Of a stretch of 64,000 bases of DNA, positions 43,050 to 51,416 are shown in pieces. The stretch's first letter is position 1. Each line of letters opens with the position of its first letter. Below the pieces are notes generated by a model, which was given only the letters and a program-made list of their open reading frames with translations, was not told the origin of the DNA and did not search any database. The position numbers were made by a program, and so were the translations under genes. This stretch comes from Solirubrobacterales bacterium (GTDB lineage Bacteria; Actinomycetota; Thermoleophilia; Solirubrobacterales; 70-9). Where the stretch lies: NCBI GenBank assembly GCA_023958085.1, contig JAMLGI010000010.1, positions 1 to 64,000 on the forward strand, given 5' to 3'.

Positions 43050-43604
43050 ATGTACGCGGTTGTTGAAAGTGGTGGCAAGCAGTATCGGGTCGAGGAAGGC
43101 ACCGTGCTGCTGGTCGATCGGCTCAAGGCCGAGGAGGGCGAAACGGTCGCCCTGAAACCGGTCATGGTCAGCAGCGACGGGCTCGTGGTGGACGCCAAGA
43201 GCCTGGAGAAGATCAAGATCGAGGCAACCGTCACCGGGCATGAGCGGGGCGAGAAGATCCGGGTCTTCAAGTACAAGGCCAAGAAGGGTTACAGCCGCCG
43301 CCAGGGGCATCGGTCCGAACTGACCAGGCTTGAAGTGACTTCGCTCGGCGGATCGAAGAAGAAGGCGACCCCGAAGAAGGCCGCCGCCAAGCAGGAGCCG
43401 GAGGCCGAGGCCGGTACCGCCGAGCAGAAGAGTCCGGCGAAGAAGCCCGCGGCAAAGAAGGCCCCGGCGAAGAAGCCGGCTGCCAAACCGGCCGCGAAGG
43501 CCGCAGCTGAGACTGAGACAACGGCCGCCTCGAAGAAGCCGGCCGCGAAGAAGGCCACGCCGAAGAAACCGGCGGCCACGAAGGAGGAAACCGATGGCGC
43601 ATAA
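43050..43604 (+). CDS. rplU: Ribosomal protein bL21 with a long Lys/Ala-rich C-terminal tail
   Basis: 184 aa. The first about 102 residues are a normal bL21 ([49 protein letters not shown]). The remaining about 80 residues are made of AKKPAAKK-type repeats with Glu/Thr-rich interruptions, resembling a histone-H1 or DnaK-suppressor-like basic tail. Standard L21 is about 100 residues. The tail is in the same reading frame and overlaps the rpmA start by 11 nt, so it is not an assembly artefact by that measure. It could contact rRNA or nucleic acid outside the ribosome body. Confidence 0.93.
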   Translation: MYAVVESGGKQYRVEEGTVLLVDRLKAEEGETVALKPVMVSSDGLVVDAKSLEKIKIEATVTGHERGEKIRVFKYKAKKGYSRRQGHRSELTRLEVTSLGGSKKKATPKKAAAKQEPEAEAGTAEQKSPAKKPAAKKAPAKKPAAKPAAKAAAETETTAASKKPAAKKATPKKPAATKEETDGA

Positions 43605-43848
43605 GAAAGGACTCGGTTCCTCAAGGAACGGTCGTGACTCGAACCCGAAGATGCTCGGGGTCAAGGTGTTCGCCGGCCAGGCAGTGAGCGGTGGCGAGAT
43701 CATCGTGCGTCAGCGCGGCACCAGGTTCTGGTCCGGTGACGGCACCGGCATCGGCCGCGACCACACCATCTTTGCCACCCGACCCGGCACGGTCGAGTTC
43801 AGTGCCGGGCGCCGCGGCCGGGTGATCTCGGTCACCTCGAGCGAGTAG
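43594..43848 (+). CDS. rpmA: Ribosomal protein bL27
   Basis: 84 aa, complete. Begins [20 protein letters not shown], the mature-type N-terminus that reaches toward the peptidyl-transferase centre; no cleavable Firmicutes-type leader is present. [20 protein letters not shown] and [20 protein letters not shown] follow as in the family. AAGGAGG-like sequence inside rplU lies just upstream, and the start overlaps rplU, so the two are translated together. Confidence 0.96.
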   Translation: MAHKKGLGSSRNGRDSNPKMLGVKVFAGQAVSGGEIIVRQRGTRFWSGDGTGIGRDHTIFATRPGTVEFSAGRRGRVISVTSSE

Positions 43849-43869
43849 GCAGATCGCCGACCGCTTGAG

Positions 43870-43896
43870 GGGGCGCCCGCAACCAGCGGGCGCCTC
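43870..43896 (+). terminator. Intrinsic-type terminator after rpmA
   Basis: GGCGCCCGC (43872-43880), loop AACCA, GCGGGCGCC (43886-43894) form a perfect 9-bp stem extendable by G-T and G-C pairs. It begins 23 bp after the rpmA stop. The U-run is weak (CTCGATTCC), as is common at high G+C. Confidence 0.6.
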
Positions 43897-43924
43897 GATT
43901 CCACGGCGTCCGGTCGGCCCCCGG

Positions 43925-43930
43925 TACAGT
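43925..43930 (+). promoter_or_regulatory. -10-like TACAGT before the first secreted sulfatase-fold gene
   Basis: TACAGT ends 6 nt before ATG 43937, fitting a leaderless transcript beginning the extracellular-protein block. Confidence 0.5.
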
Positions 43931-43936
43931 TTTGCC

Positions 43937-45442
43937 ATGGGAGTGTGGTTGAAACGGAGGCTGACCACGGGCATCGCCGCTCTCGGCCTGATGCTGCTGC
44001 TGCTCCTCCCGACGTTCGCGGGGGCGGCCCCTGCGGCCAGTTCCACGACTCCGAAGGTCCGTCCTCCGGTTGTGGTCATGGTCCTGGACGAGATCCCGAC
44101 CAGTGCGCTGATTGACCACGGGGGCAACATCTGGCGTTCGAGGTTCCCCAACCTGGCGCGGCTCTCCCGGGAGGCGACCTGGTATCCGAACTACAGCACC
44201 AACTCGGGCACCACCTACCTCTCGGTGCCGACCATTCTGAGCGGCAAGTACTCCCGGTCCGGCAATACCTTCCCGATCTTCAGGCAGTACGAGCAGAACC
44301 TGTTCAGCTGGATGAACGGGTCCGGGTACCGGATCCGGGCGGAGGAGGTGGCGACCAGGGTCTGTCCGCCCGGAGTCTGCCCGGCTGCTCCCGGCAGCAC
44401 GCCCGACCCGGCGAAGTTCGCTTCGGCCCGTGAGTACATGTTCGCCAGCGTGCAGGCCGCCCCGAACGTGTACAGGCGGGATGCCCTGGCTCTCGTGAAG
44501 GCCCTCAGGATCCGCCCGGGAGAGCTGATTTTCAGGCACCTGCTGCTGCCCCATCATCCGTACAAGTTCCTGCCTTCATGCCGGGAGTACACATCCGGAC
44601 CCGTCCCGTTGAGCGGGCCGGTCCAGCCGGACGGTGCGGGACGACCCCGAGTCTCCGTCCCGTCCGGAAACGTACGTCTCGGGTACGAGCGGATGATGCT
44701 TCAGCTCGGCTGCACGGACCGGGTGATCGGTGCGCTCAGGCGAACCGCCATCCGGCAGGGGATGTGGAAGTCGATGATGCTCGTGGTGGTCGGTGATCAC
44801 GGCGTTGACCATCGTCCGGGTGGCTTCCGGCGTGACGCCACCCCGGACACGATCGGTTCGATCGGATTCACCCCCCTCTTCATCAAGTATCCCGGCAGCC
44901 TCAGGGGCGGAAAGTCCCCGCTTCCGGTCCGGGGAATCGACCTGTTCCCGACGATCACGGAGGCCACCGGCAGCGCCATGCCTGACGTCGACGGAACGCC
45001 GATCTCCCGTCTGGGTGCCGAGTCGGCAGGGCTGAGGGTTGACGGTGTCACGTACCCGTTCAGCCAGGCAGTCGCCAGCCGCGACCGGGCGCTTCGCTTC
45101 AGAAACCGGGTGTTGGGGAAGGGCGGCCTCTTCCGGATGGGTCCGGCCCCGCTGCTGATCGGTCGCAAGTCAACCACCCCGGGACTGGTGCGAACACCGG
45201 CCCGGCTGGACTCCCCCCGGTGGTACTCGGGCGCGAACGGCAACGCCGGAAAAGCCTCGGCCATGGTCACCGGCACGGTCAAGCGGCTCCCACCCGGGAG
45301 GATCGTCGCGGTTTCGGTGAACGGGCGGATCCGCGGCACGGCACAGATCTTCTGGGACGGCAAGGCGAAGCGATTCGGGGCGATGATCGACCCGCGCCAC
45401 CTCAGAAGGACCAATCGGATCTCGGTTTTCGCGGTTTGGTAG
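43937..45442 (+). CDS. Secreted alkaline-phosphatase/sulfatase-superfamily protein, paralogue 1
   Basis: 501 aa. Signal peptide (TGIAALGLMLLLLLPTFAGA, about residues 11-30). The fold is recognisable by the first metal strand PPVVVMVLDE (Asp 51), the nucleophile-region Thr in STNSGTTYLSVPTILSG (about 88-103), HLLLPHHPYKFLPS (about 199-212) and the second metal loop VVVGDHGVDHRPGG (Asp287, His288). The C-terminal about 70 residues (AMVTGTV, VSVNGRIRGTAQIF, RFGAMIDP) form a small beta domain shared by the two paralogues. Related proteins are usually membrane-anchored sulfatases or phosphoglycerol transferases; this version has no TM besides the signal. The substrate may be an envelope polymer or phospho/sulfo-ester. 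Confidence 0.8.
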   Translation: MGVWLKRRLTTGIAALGLMLLLLLPTFAGAAPAASSTTPKVRPPVVVMVLDEIPTSALIDHGGNIWRSRFPNLARLSREATWYPNYSTNSGTTYLSVPTILSGKYSRSGNTFPIFRQYEQNLFSWMNGSGYRIRAEEVATRVCPPGVCPAAPGSTPDPAKFASAREYMFASVQAAPNVYRRDALALVKALRIRPGELIFRHLLLPHHPYKFLPSCREYTSGPVPLSGPVQPDGAGRPRVSVPSGNVRLGYERMMLQLGCTDRVIGALRRTAIRQGMWKSMMLVVVGDHGVDHRPGGFRRDATPDTIGSIGFTPLFIKYPGSLRGGKSPLPVRGIDLFPTITEATGSAMPDVDGTPISRLGAESAGLRVDGVTYPFSQAVASRDRALRFRNRVLGKGGLFRMGPAPLLIGRKSTTPGLVRTPARLDSPRWYSGANGNAGKASAMVTGTVKRLPPGRIVAVSVNGRIRGTAQIFWDGKAKRFGAMIDPRHLRRTNRISVFAVW

Positions 45443-45508
45443 CTGTACCTTGACCAGGAAGAGGCCTCGCAAGAAGATCTCGTCCTCACCGCCACCCGCC
45501 GGAGCGTC

Positions 45509-46999
45509 ATGAAGCGACGCGGGACCGGGTCCGGACCACGACCGCTGCTCGGGCCGCTCGGCATGATTGTCGCCGTCCTCCTGGTCGGAACGATCTGGGC
45601 GGCTCCCGGTGCCGGGGCTGCCCCCGGGAACTCTCGCCCGCCGGTGGTGGTGATCGTGCTGGACGAGTTTCCGACCACCGCCCTGATCAACCAGGCCGGA
45701 GCGATCTCGCCAGCGCGGTTCCCCAACTTCTCCCGGCTGTCGCGAGAGGCCAGCTGGTATCCGAACCACACCACCGTCTCTCAGTGGACCTACAACGCGG
45801 TGCCGGCGATCCTCGGCGGCAACTACGCCCCCGCCCAGGCGACCCTGCCGGATTTCGGAAACTACCAGCAGAACCTGTTCACCTGGTCGGACGCGGGCGG
45901 TTACCGGATCGATGCGGAAGAGACCGCCACCCAGCTCTGCCCGGCATCGATCTGCCGGGATGCCACCCGGGACCGGTTGGAGCCATCCCGGTTCAACACT
46001 CCGCTCGGGTTCCTCCGGGCAAAGGTGGCCCAGCATGTGAAGCGGTCGAGAGCGAACGTCTTGAGCCGAATCCGACGACTCAAGATCCGCCCAGGCCGGA
46101 TGGTGTTCCGGCATCTGCTCCTGCCACACCACCCGTACTCCTTTCTGCCGGACGGCCGGCGATACCCGAACGGTCCGATTCCGGCAAGCCCCTGGGGCGG
46201 ACTCAGGGTCACCCAGCCGATCGGGAACGTGAGGCTCGGCTACCAGAGGATGATGCTCCAGATCGGATACGTCGACCGGATGATCGGGCAGCTGAGGCGA
46301 AATGCGCTCCGGCAGGGAAAGTGGAAGTCGATGATGCTGGTGGTGACCGGTGACCACGGAATCGAGCATCGGCCCGGCTTCAACTGGCGTGAAGTGAACG
46401 CGAGGAACCTCGGCTCGATCGCCTTTGCGCCCCTCTTCATCAAGTATCCCGGCCGGCTCCGCGGCGGCAGATCGACGCTCGCGACCCAGGCGGTGGACAT
46501 CCTCCCGACGATCGCCCGCGAGGTCGGGATCAAGATCCCCGCGGGCGACGGACGACCGATCTCCGATCTCTCCGCCGAACCACGGCCGGTGCGTATGGAT
46601 GCGGCGACATTTCCGTTCGATCAGGCAGTCAGGAGCCGCAATCGGGCGATCAGGTACCGGAACGGACTACTTGGACGGGGTGGGCTTTTTCGTCTCGGTC
46701 CACGTCGGGATCTGATCGGACGTCGGCCCGGTGCGGTCCGGCTCTCGGGAGTGAACGCCTCGCTTGACTCCCCCGGCAGCTACGGCAGGGTCCGGCGAGG
46801 TGCGGCCTCGGTGCCGGCGATGGTCACCGGCACGGTGAGGGGGATCCGGGCCGGCCGGATCGTTGCGGTCACGGTCAACGGGGTGATCCGGGGAACCGCC
46901 CAGGTGTTCCGGGACGGGAGAAAACGGCGTTTCGGCGCGATGGTCGACCCGGCCACGCTCCGATCCCGAAACCGGATCAGGATCCTCCTGGTGCGCTGA
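45509..46999 (+). CDS. Secreted alkaline-phosphatase/sulfatase-superfamily protein, paralogue 2
   Basis: 496 aa. Signal segment LGMIVAVLLVGTIWAAPGAG (about residues 16-35). Same domain order as paralogue 1: PPVVVIVLDEFPTTALINQ, TTVSQWTYNAVPAILGGNY with the nucleophile-position Thr next to Tyr, HLLLPHHPYSFLPDG, LVVTGDHGIEHRPGFNWR, LFIKYPGRLRGG, and the C-terminal AMVTGTVRGIRAGRIVAVTV and RFGAMVDPATL. It lies 66 nt after paralogue 1. Extended identity in the motifs points to gene duplication in place. Arg is strongly preferred over Lys. Confidence 0.8.
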   Translation: MKRRGTGSGPRPLLGPLGMIVAVLLVGTIWAAPGAGAAPGNSRPPVVVIVLDEFPTTALINQAGAISPARFPNFSRLSREASWYPNHTTVSQWTYNAVPAILGGNYAPAQATLPDFGNYQQNLFTWSDAGGYRIDAEETATQLCPASICRDATRDRLEPSRFNTPLGFLRAKVAQHVKRSRANVLSRIRRLKIRPGRMVFRHLLLPHHPYSFLPDGRRYPNGPIPASPWGGLRVTQPIGNVRLGYQRMMLQIGYVDRMIGQLRRNALRQGKWKSMMLVVTGDHGIEHRPGFNWREVNARNLGSIAFAPLFIKYPGRLRGGRSTLATQAVDILPTIAREVGIKIPAGDGRPISDLSAEPRPVRMDAATFPFDQAVRSRNRAIRYRNGLLGRGGLFRLGPRRDLIGRRPGAVRLSGVNASLDSPGSYGRVRRGAASVPAMVTGTVRGIRAGRIVAVTVNGVIRGTAQVFRDGRKRRFGAMVDPATLRSRNRIRILLVR

Positions 47000-47083
47000 A
47001 TCGGGCAATGCGCTGATCCGATATCTTGATGGCCAAGCAGAAGGGCAGGGGCGAACCAGCGCCGACCGGCGTGGAGGAATCAG

Positions 47084-47482
47084 ATGGAAGGAACCATTCT
47101 GTTGAGCAGAATCCCAGGCTTGATCGCGGCCGTCGGAGTGGCGCTCGTTCTGACGCTGACTCTGGTCGCATCGGCCGAGGCGGTTCCGAGGTGCCGCTAC
47201 AACTCGCCGTACGCCTGCAAGGCAAAGCAGGAACGATCATGCGGCAAGATCATCACCTGGCAGGAAGGGATCAAGGCCCCCTCCAGGGTGTTCGCCCGGA
47301 AAACGGGTTGTCGCACCGCCCGCCGGGTCGCGTGGCGCGGAGCTTACGGGTACCCAAACGGGCGCTGGCGGGTGGTTTACGGATCCGGCGAGGGTGGGGT
47401 CTGGGTCAAGGGCGGATCCCGCTACCAGGGGGAGCGACTCCTCTGGAGGAAGTACGTGCGCATATCCAGCCTCAGGCGATGA
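47084..47482 (+). CDS. Small secreted basic protein of unknown function
   Basis: 132 aa. ATG 47084 is preceded by GGAGGA (47073-47078) at good spacing. Signal peptide about residues 8-33 (IPGLIAAVGVALVLTLTLVA). The mature part is about 100 residues, rich in Arg/Lys/Gly/Tyr/Trp, with four Cys (RCRYNSPYACKAKQERSCG and KTGC) that could form two disulfides. No family recognised. It lies between the second sulfatase-fold paralogue and the secreted serine hydrolase. Confidence 0.65.
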   Translation: MEGTILLSRIPGLIAAVGVALVLTLTLVASAEAVPRCRYNSPYACKAKQERSCGKIITWQEGIKAPSRVFARKTGCRTARRVAWRGAYGYPNGRWRVVYGSGEGGVWVKGGSRYQGERLLWRKYVRISSLRR

Positions 47483-47524
47483 TCGGTTGAATACTTTGTC
47501 CGCCGAGGGAAACACCGGAACGCT

Positions 47525-48883
47525 TTGCCGTCTGCTCCCGGTCGCCGCCGGGTGAGGTCGCCCCTCCGACAGGTCAGGATCCGGACCAGGCGCGATCCCG
47601 GATGGATGCTCTCCGCCGGTGTCGTGGTCGGGATCCTCGCTGCGCTTGCGGTGTCAACGAATGCCCGGGCGGGCTCGGGAGTCAGGATCACCGCCGGTCC
47701 CGCCGCGGAATCCGTGATCCGAACCTCGGCCCCCGTCTTCCGGTTTTCCTCGCCCGAGGGTGGGGCGCGGTTTCGCTGCCGGCTCGACCAGGGGCAGTCT
47801 TTCACCTGCAAGCCGCCACTCCGCCTGAGGGCCCTGACGGACGGCTGGCACCGTCTGCGGGTTTCCGCGGTCGACCAGGACGGGATCGAACTGTCTGTCG
47901 TCAAGCGACGGTTCCGGGTTGACACCGTTCCGCCGAAGTCCAGGATCGGAACGGCGCCGCGCCGCCTGATCCGGACCATCGAGCGCACCGTCCGCGCGGT
48001 GGTCGGGTTCAGGGGACGGCACGGAGCGAAGCGATTCGAGTGTCGACTCGATCGGGCAGGGTGGAGTCCCTGCCGGCCGCCGTTCAGGAGGCGAGTCGGG
48101 CCGGGGCGGCACCGCTTCGCGGTCCGGGCGATCGACGCGGCGGGAAACGTGGAGCGTCATCCCGTGATCCGGCGGTGGCGGGTCCGGCGGTGGGAGCCCG
48201 GACTGCGGTCGGCCCGCCGCTACGCCCGGCGGAGGGCCGGGCCGGTCTCCTTCGCGGTCGATGTGGGCTGGCGCCGTCAGGGTTTCCGGATGGCGCTCAG
48301 GGCGCGGTCCGCTTCGACCATCAAGACCGTGTTGATGGTCGCCTACCTGAACCGTCGAAAGGTCCGGCACCGGCGGCTGACCCGCAGTGAAAGGGGCAGG
48401 CTCGGGGTGATGATCAGGCACTCGGACAACGGTGCGGCAACGGCAGTCCGTGATCGGGTCGGAGCCCGCGGGATCAAGCGTCTGGCCCGGCGGGCCGGGA
48501 TGAAGGACTTCCGTTACAGCCCGATCTGGGGAATCTGCAGGGTGAGTGCCCGTGACTACGCCCGGTTGATGCGGCGTCTCCCGGACCTGCTACCCCGCCG
48601 CCACCGGAGGTTCGCACTACGGCAGTTGGCCGGGATCACCCGGAGCCAGCGCTGGGGGGTCGGCCGGATCCGCATCCGCGGCTGGGGACGCTACTTCAAG
48701 GGTGGCTGGGGAATCAGCGATGGAGGTCACGGTGGTGTCGTGAGTCACCAGATGCTCCTGCTGAAGCGGGGCCGCTGGCGGATCGGGGTCGCGATCCTCA
48801 CCCAGGGCAACCCTTCGGTCGGGTACGGAAACGGCACCCTCCGCGGAGTCGCCCGGCGGCTTCTCCGAGGCCTCCCACACTGA
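47525..48883 (+). CDS. Secreted class-A beta-lactamase-fold serine hydrolase with two N-terminal Ig-like repeats
   Basis: 452 aa. Start uncertain: TTG 47525 or GTG 47552. Signal segment MLSAGVVVGILAALAV (about 28-43). Two similar modules follow (FRCRLDQGQSFTCKPPLRLR and FECRLDRAGWSPCRPPFRRR, each with a Cys pair), resembling the Ig-like repeats common in extracellular actinobacterial proteins. The catalytic domain has the penicillin-recognising fold: SxxK in SASTIKTVLMVAYL (Ser about 264), SDN in RHSDNGAATA (about 299) and a KGG in FKGGWGISDGG (about 392) at the KTG position. It may be a carboxypeptidase, esterase or other serine hydrolase; resistance is not implied. About one residue in five is Arg. 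Confidence 0.78.
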   Translation: MPSAPGRRRVRSPLRQVRIRTRRDPGWMLSAGVVVGILAALAVSTNARAGSGVRITAGPAAESVIRTSAPVFRFSSPEGGARFRCRLDQGQSFTCKPPLRLRALTDGWHRLRVSAVDQDGIELSVVKRRFRVDTVPPKSRIGTAPRRLIRTIERTVRAVVGFRGRHGAKRFECRLDRAGWSPCRPPFRRRVGPGRHRFAVRAIDAAGNVERHPVIRRWRVRRWEPGLRSARRYARRRAGPVSFAVDVGWRRQGFRMALRARSASTIKTVLMVAYLNRRKVRHRRLTRSERGRLGVMIRHSDNGAATAVRDRVGARGIKRLARRAGMKDFRYSPIWGICRVSARDYARLMRRLPDLLPRRHRRFALRQLAGITRSQRWGVGRIRIRGWGRYFKGGWGISDGGHGGVVSHQMLLLKRGRWRIGVAILTQGNPSVGYGNGTLRGVARRLLRGLPH

Positions 48884-49028
48884 ACATCGAGCGCGCGTCC
48901 CGCGCGGGAATCGGAAATGCGGGCGTTCACCGGGGCCCGCTGATCCCGGACGCCTGTGGTTGGTGGCAGAATCTCCGACAGGACATGGGTGAGGGACTCG
49001 TCAAAGTCGGCAGGCAGGTTCGGGGCGG

Positions 49029-50546
49029 ATGGTGATCCTCCGTCGAAAAGCATGGTCGATTCCGGTTGTCGCTGCGGCCCTCTTTTTCGCAGCGACCGGA
49101 TCCCCACATGCCGCCGGAACACCGGCCGCGGCTTCCGGTCGCCCCCCGGTGGTGGTGCTTCTCCTTGACGAGTTCCCGACCACGGCGCTGATCGACCGGC
49201 ACAGCGGGATCGACGAGAATCGGTTCCCGCACTTCGCGCAACTCGCCAGGGAGGCGGTCTGGTACCCGAACCACACCACGGTTTCGAGCGTCACCTACAA
49301 CTCGATCCCCGCCATGTTGACCGGGAACATGCCGCTGGCGGAGGACACCTTTCCGGTCGTCCAGCGTTATCCGCAGAATCTGTTTCCGCTGCTCAGCGCC
49401 GGCGGCTACAGAATCGACGGCCGGGAACCGATCACCGAACTGTGCCCGGTTGCGCTCTGCCCGTTGAGGAGCGGGCCGAGGCCGGATCCGACCATGTTCG
49501 GATCCTCGGTTGAACTCGTGCGGGCACAGTGGGACCTGAACGCCGCGAGTTCAAGGGGAAAGATCCGGGGTGAGCTGCGCCGAATCGCGATTCGCCCCCG
49601 CACCCTGATCTTCAGGCATCTGCTCCTGCCTCATCACCCGTACCAGTTCCTTCCGTCGGGCCAGGTCTACCGGGACGGTCCGATCCCGAAAACGCCCTGG
49701 GGGGAGGGACGGATATCCAACCCGATCGGCAATGCCCGGCTGGGCTACCAGCGGATGATGCTGCAGGCCGGCTACGTCGACCGGATCATCGGGGCTTTCC
49801 GACGAAACGCCATTCGCCAGCATCGATGGAAGTCAATGATGCTGGTGGTGGTGGGTGACCACGGGGTCGAGCACCGGCCCGGCCGGTACTGGAGAAACAT
49901 CAATCGGGCGAACGTCGGATCGATCGCATTCACCCCGCTTTTCGTGAAGTATCCGGGCAGCGTCAAGGGCGGGATGTCTCTGCGGCCGACCCAGGGGATC
50001 GACGTTCTGCCGACCATCGCCAGAACCGCCCGGATCGGCATCCCGGCGGTTCAAGGCAGGCCGGTCTGGACGGTTCCCGCCGATCGGCGACCGGTCACGG
50101 CCGACGGCCGGACCTTCCCCCTCGGTCGGGCGCTGGCCAGCCGCAACGAGGCGGTCGAGTACCGCGACCGGCTGCTCGGAACCGGCGGCTTCTATCGGAT
50201 GGGCCCGGCCCGTCATCTGATCGGTCAGGAAACTGCCCGCACCCCGGCGACAACGGTCAACGCCCGGCTTGACGACCCCGAGGCCTTCACCGCGGTCAGG
50301 CTCGGGGCGCGCCGGGTTCCGGCGATGGTGACCGGCCGGGTCACCGGGATCCGGGAGGGTCAGATACTCCTCGTCTCGGTCAACGGAGTCATCCGGGGAA
50401 CCGCCGAGGTCTTCCGCGACCGCAGGAAACTTCGCTTCGGGGCGATGATCGACCCCGACCATCTGCTCCGGCGCAACTGGGTGTCCATCTACCGGCTGCC
50501 GGATCCGACCCCGACCCCGACCCCACCGCGGAGTGATCGGAAGTAG
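49029..50546 (+). CDS. Secreted alkaline-phosphatase/sulfatase-superfamily protein, paralogue 3
   Basis: 505 aa. Signal segment IPVVAAALFFAATGSPHAAG (about 11-30). Matching landmarks: PPVVVLLLDEFPTTALIDRH, TTVSSVTYNSIPAMLTGNM, HLLLPHHPYQFLPSGQVY, LVVVGDHGVEHRPGRYWR, LFVKYPGSVKGG, and C-terminal AMVTGRVTGIREGQILLVSV and RFGAMIDPDHLLRRNW. It ends in a Pro/Thr repeat (TPTPTPP) absent from the others. Separation from paralogues 1 and 2 by two unrelated secreted-protein genes suggests duplication followed by insertion or rearrangement. Confidence 0.8.
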   Translation: MVILRRKAWSIPVVAAALFFAATGSPHAAGTPAAASGRPPVVVLLLDEFPTTALIDRHSGIDENRFPHFAQLAREAVWYPNHTTVSSVTYNSIPAMLTGNMPLAEDTFPVVQRYPQNLFPLLSAGGYRIDGREPITELCPVALCPLRSGPRPDPTMFGSSVELVRAQWDLNAASSRGKIRGELRRIAIRPRTLIFRHLLLPHHPYQFLPSGQVYRDGPIPKTPWGEGRISNPIGNARLGYQRMMLQAGYVDRIIGAFRRNAIRQHRWKSMMLVVVGDHGVEHRPGRYWRNINRANVGSIAFTPLFVKYPGSVKGGMSLRPTQGIDVLPTIARTARIGIPAVQGRPVWTVPADRRPVTADGRTFPLGRALASRNEAVEYRDRLLGTGGFYRMGPARHLIGQETARTPATTVNARLDDPEAFTAVRLGARRVPAMVTGRVTGIREGQILLVSVNGVIRGTAEVFRDRRKLRFGAMIDPDHLLRRNWVSIYRLPDPTPTPTPPRSDRK

Positions 50547-50560
50547 CCGGACGCCTGGAA

Positions 50561-50566
50561 TAGGAT
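50561..50566 (+). promoter_or_regulatory. -10-like TAGGAT before the solute-binding lipoprotein gene
   Basis: TAGGAT ends 6 nt before GTG 50573, consistent with leaderless expression. Confidence 0.45.
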
Positions 50567-50572
50567 CTTCCG

Positions 50573-51403
50573 GTGCGATCCCGGCTGCTGATCCTTCTGT
50601 TGCTCGTCACGACGCTCGGCCTGGCGGTCGCGGGCTGTCGGGTTCAGTTCGGGGAGGGGCCGGCCGGTGAGTTCAGTCCGGCAACCCCCGGCGTGCTTAC
50701 CGTCGCCACCGAGAAGGTCCCGACGATCGGATTCTGGCTCGGAACCAGGGCCAGGCCCACCGGCGGGTTCGAGTATGAGCTGGCGGTGGCTCTGGCCGAC
50801 CGGTTCGGACTTGACCGGATCGAGATCCGCACGGTTCCATTCGAAAAGTTGACCGCCGGTGACCTCGACGGTGCCGACCTGGCGCTGCGAGAACTGACCC
50901 CGACCACCGAGCGGGAGAAGAATCTCGACTTCTCTACCCCCTACATCGCGGCCCCACCGGCCGCCCTGGTCCGGGCGGGCGAGCGGATCCCGGACCTGAA
51001 AACCGCCCGGGAACTCTCCTGGGTCGTGCCCGAGGGAACCACTCTGGTCGCAACTCTGGAGGACCTGGTCCGGCCGGAGAGGATGACCACGGCCCCGGAC
51101 CGGCCCGCGGTGGTTCACCGGGTGATCAACGGCGAGGCCGACGCAGCGCTTTTCGATCTCCCGGTGGCGCTGGCGCTGGCCCGGGCATCGAAGGGAGGGC
51201 TCGAGGTCGCGGCGCAGTTCGGTGGCAACGAAACCTTCGCCGCGGCCCTGCCGAAGGGTTCCGGCAACCTGGAGGCGGTCAACTCCGCGATCCGGGCGCT
51301 CGCCGCCGACGGAACCATCTCCGAACTTTCCGAGAGGTGGCTTGGCGTCAGCCTGTGGGGTGACTCCTTCCAGGTTCCCTCCGTACCGTTGATCCGATCA
51401 TGA
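50573..51403 (+). CDS. Family 3 solute-binding lipoprotein (amino-acid type)
   Basis: 276 aa. Lipobox LAVAGC (Cys about residue 22) after a short signal. The mature protein has the two-lobed family 3 pattern: GVLTVATEKVPTIGFW, GFEYELAVALADRFGLDRIE, ALRELTPTTEREKNLDFSTP, EGTTLVATLEDL, INGEADAALFDLPVALA, and the final AINxLxxDG-like NSAIRALAADGTISELSERW. Such proteins deliver amino acids to an ABC importer or act as sensors. No permease or ATPase gene is nearby, so the partner is elsewhere or it acts alone. It is followed after 13 nt by the antiporter gene. Confidence 0.85.
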   Translation: MRSRLLILLLLVTTLGLAVAGCRVQFGEGPAGEFSPATPGVLTVATEKVPTIGFWLGTRARPTGGFEYELAVALADRFGLDRIEIRTVPFEKLTAGDLDGADLALRELTPTTEREKNLDFSTPYIAAPPAALVRAGERIPDLKTARELSWVVPEGTTLVATLEDLVRPERMTTAPDRPAVVHRVINGEADAALFDLPVALALARASKGGLEVAAQFGGNETFAAALPKGSGNLEAVNSAIRALAADGTISELSERWLGVSLWGDSFQVPSVPLIRS

Positions 51404-51416
51404 GGAGCAAGACCTG

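Noticed and set aside
47525-48883. Reading the secreted serine hydrolase as an antibiotic-resistance beta-lactamase
   Set aside because: The SxxK, SDN and KGG motifs give only the fold; an Ig-like N-terminus, the altered KTG and context favour another hydrolase role.
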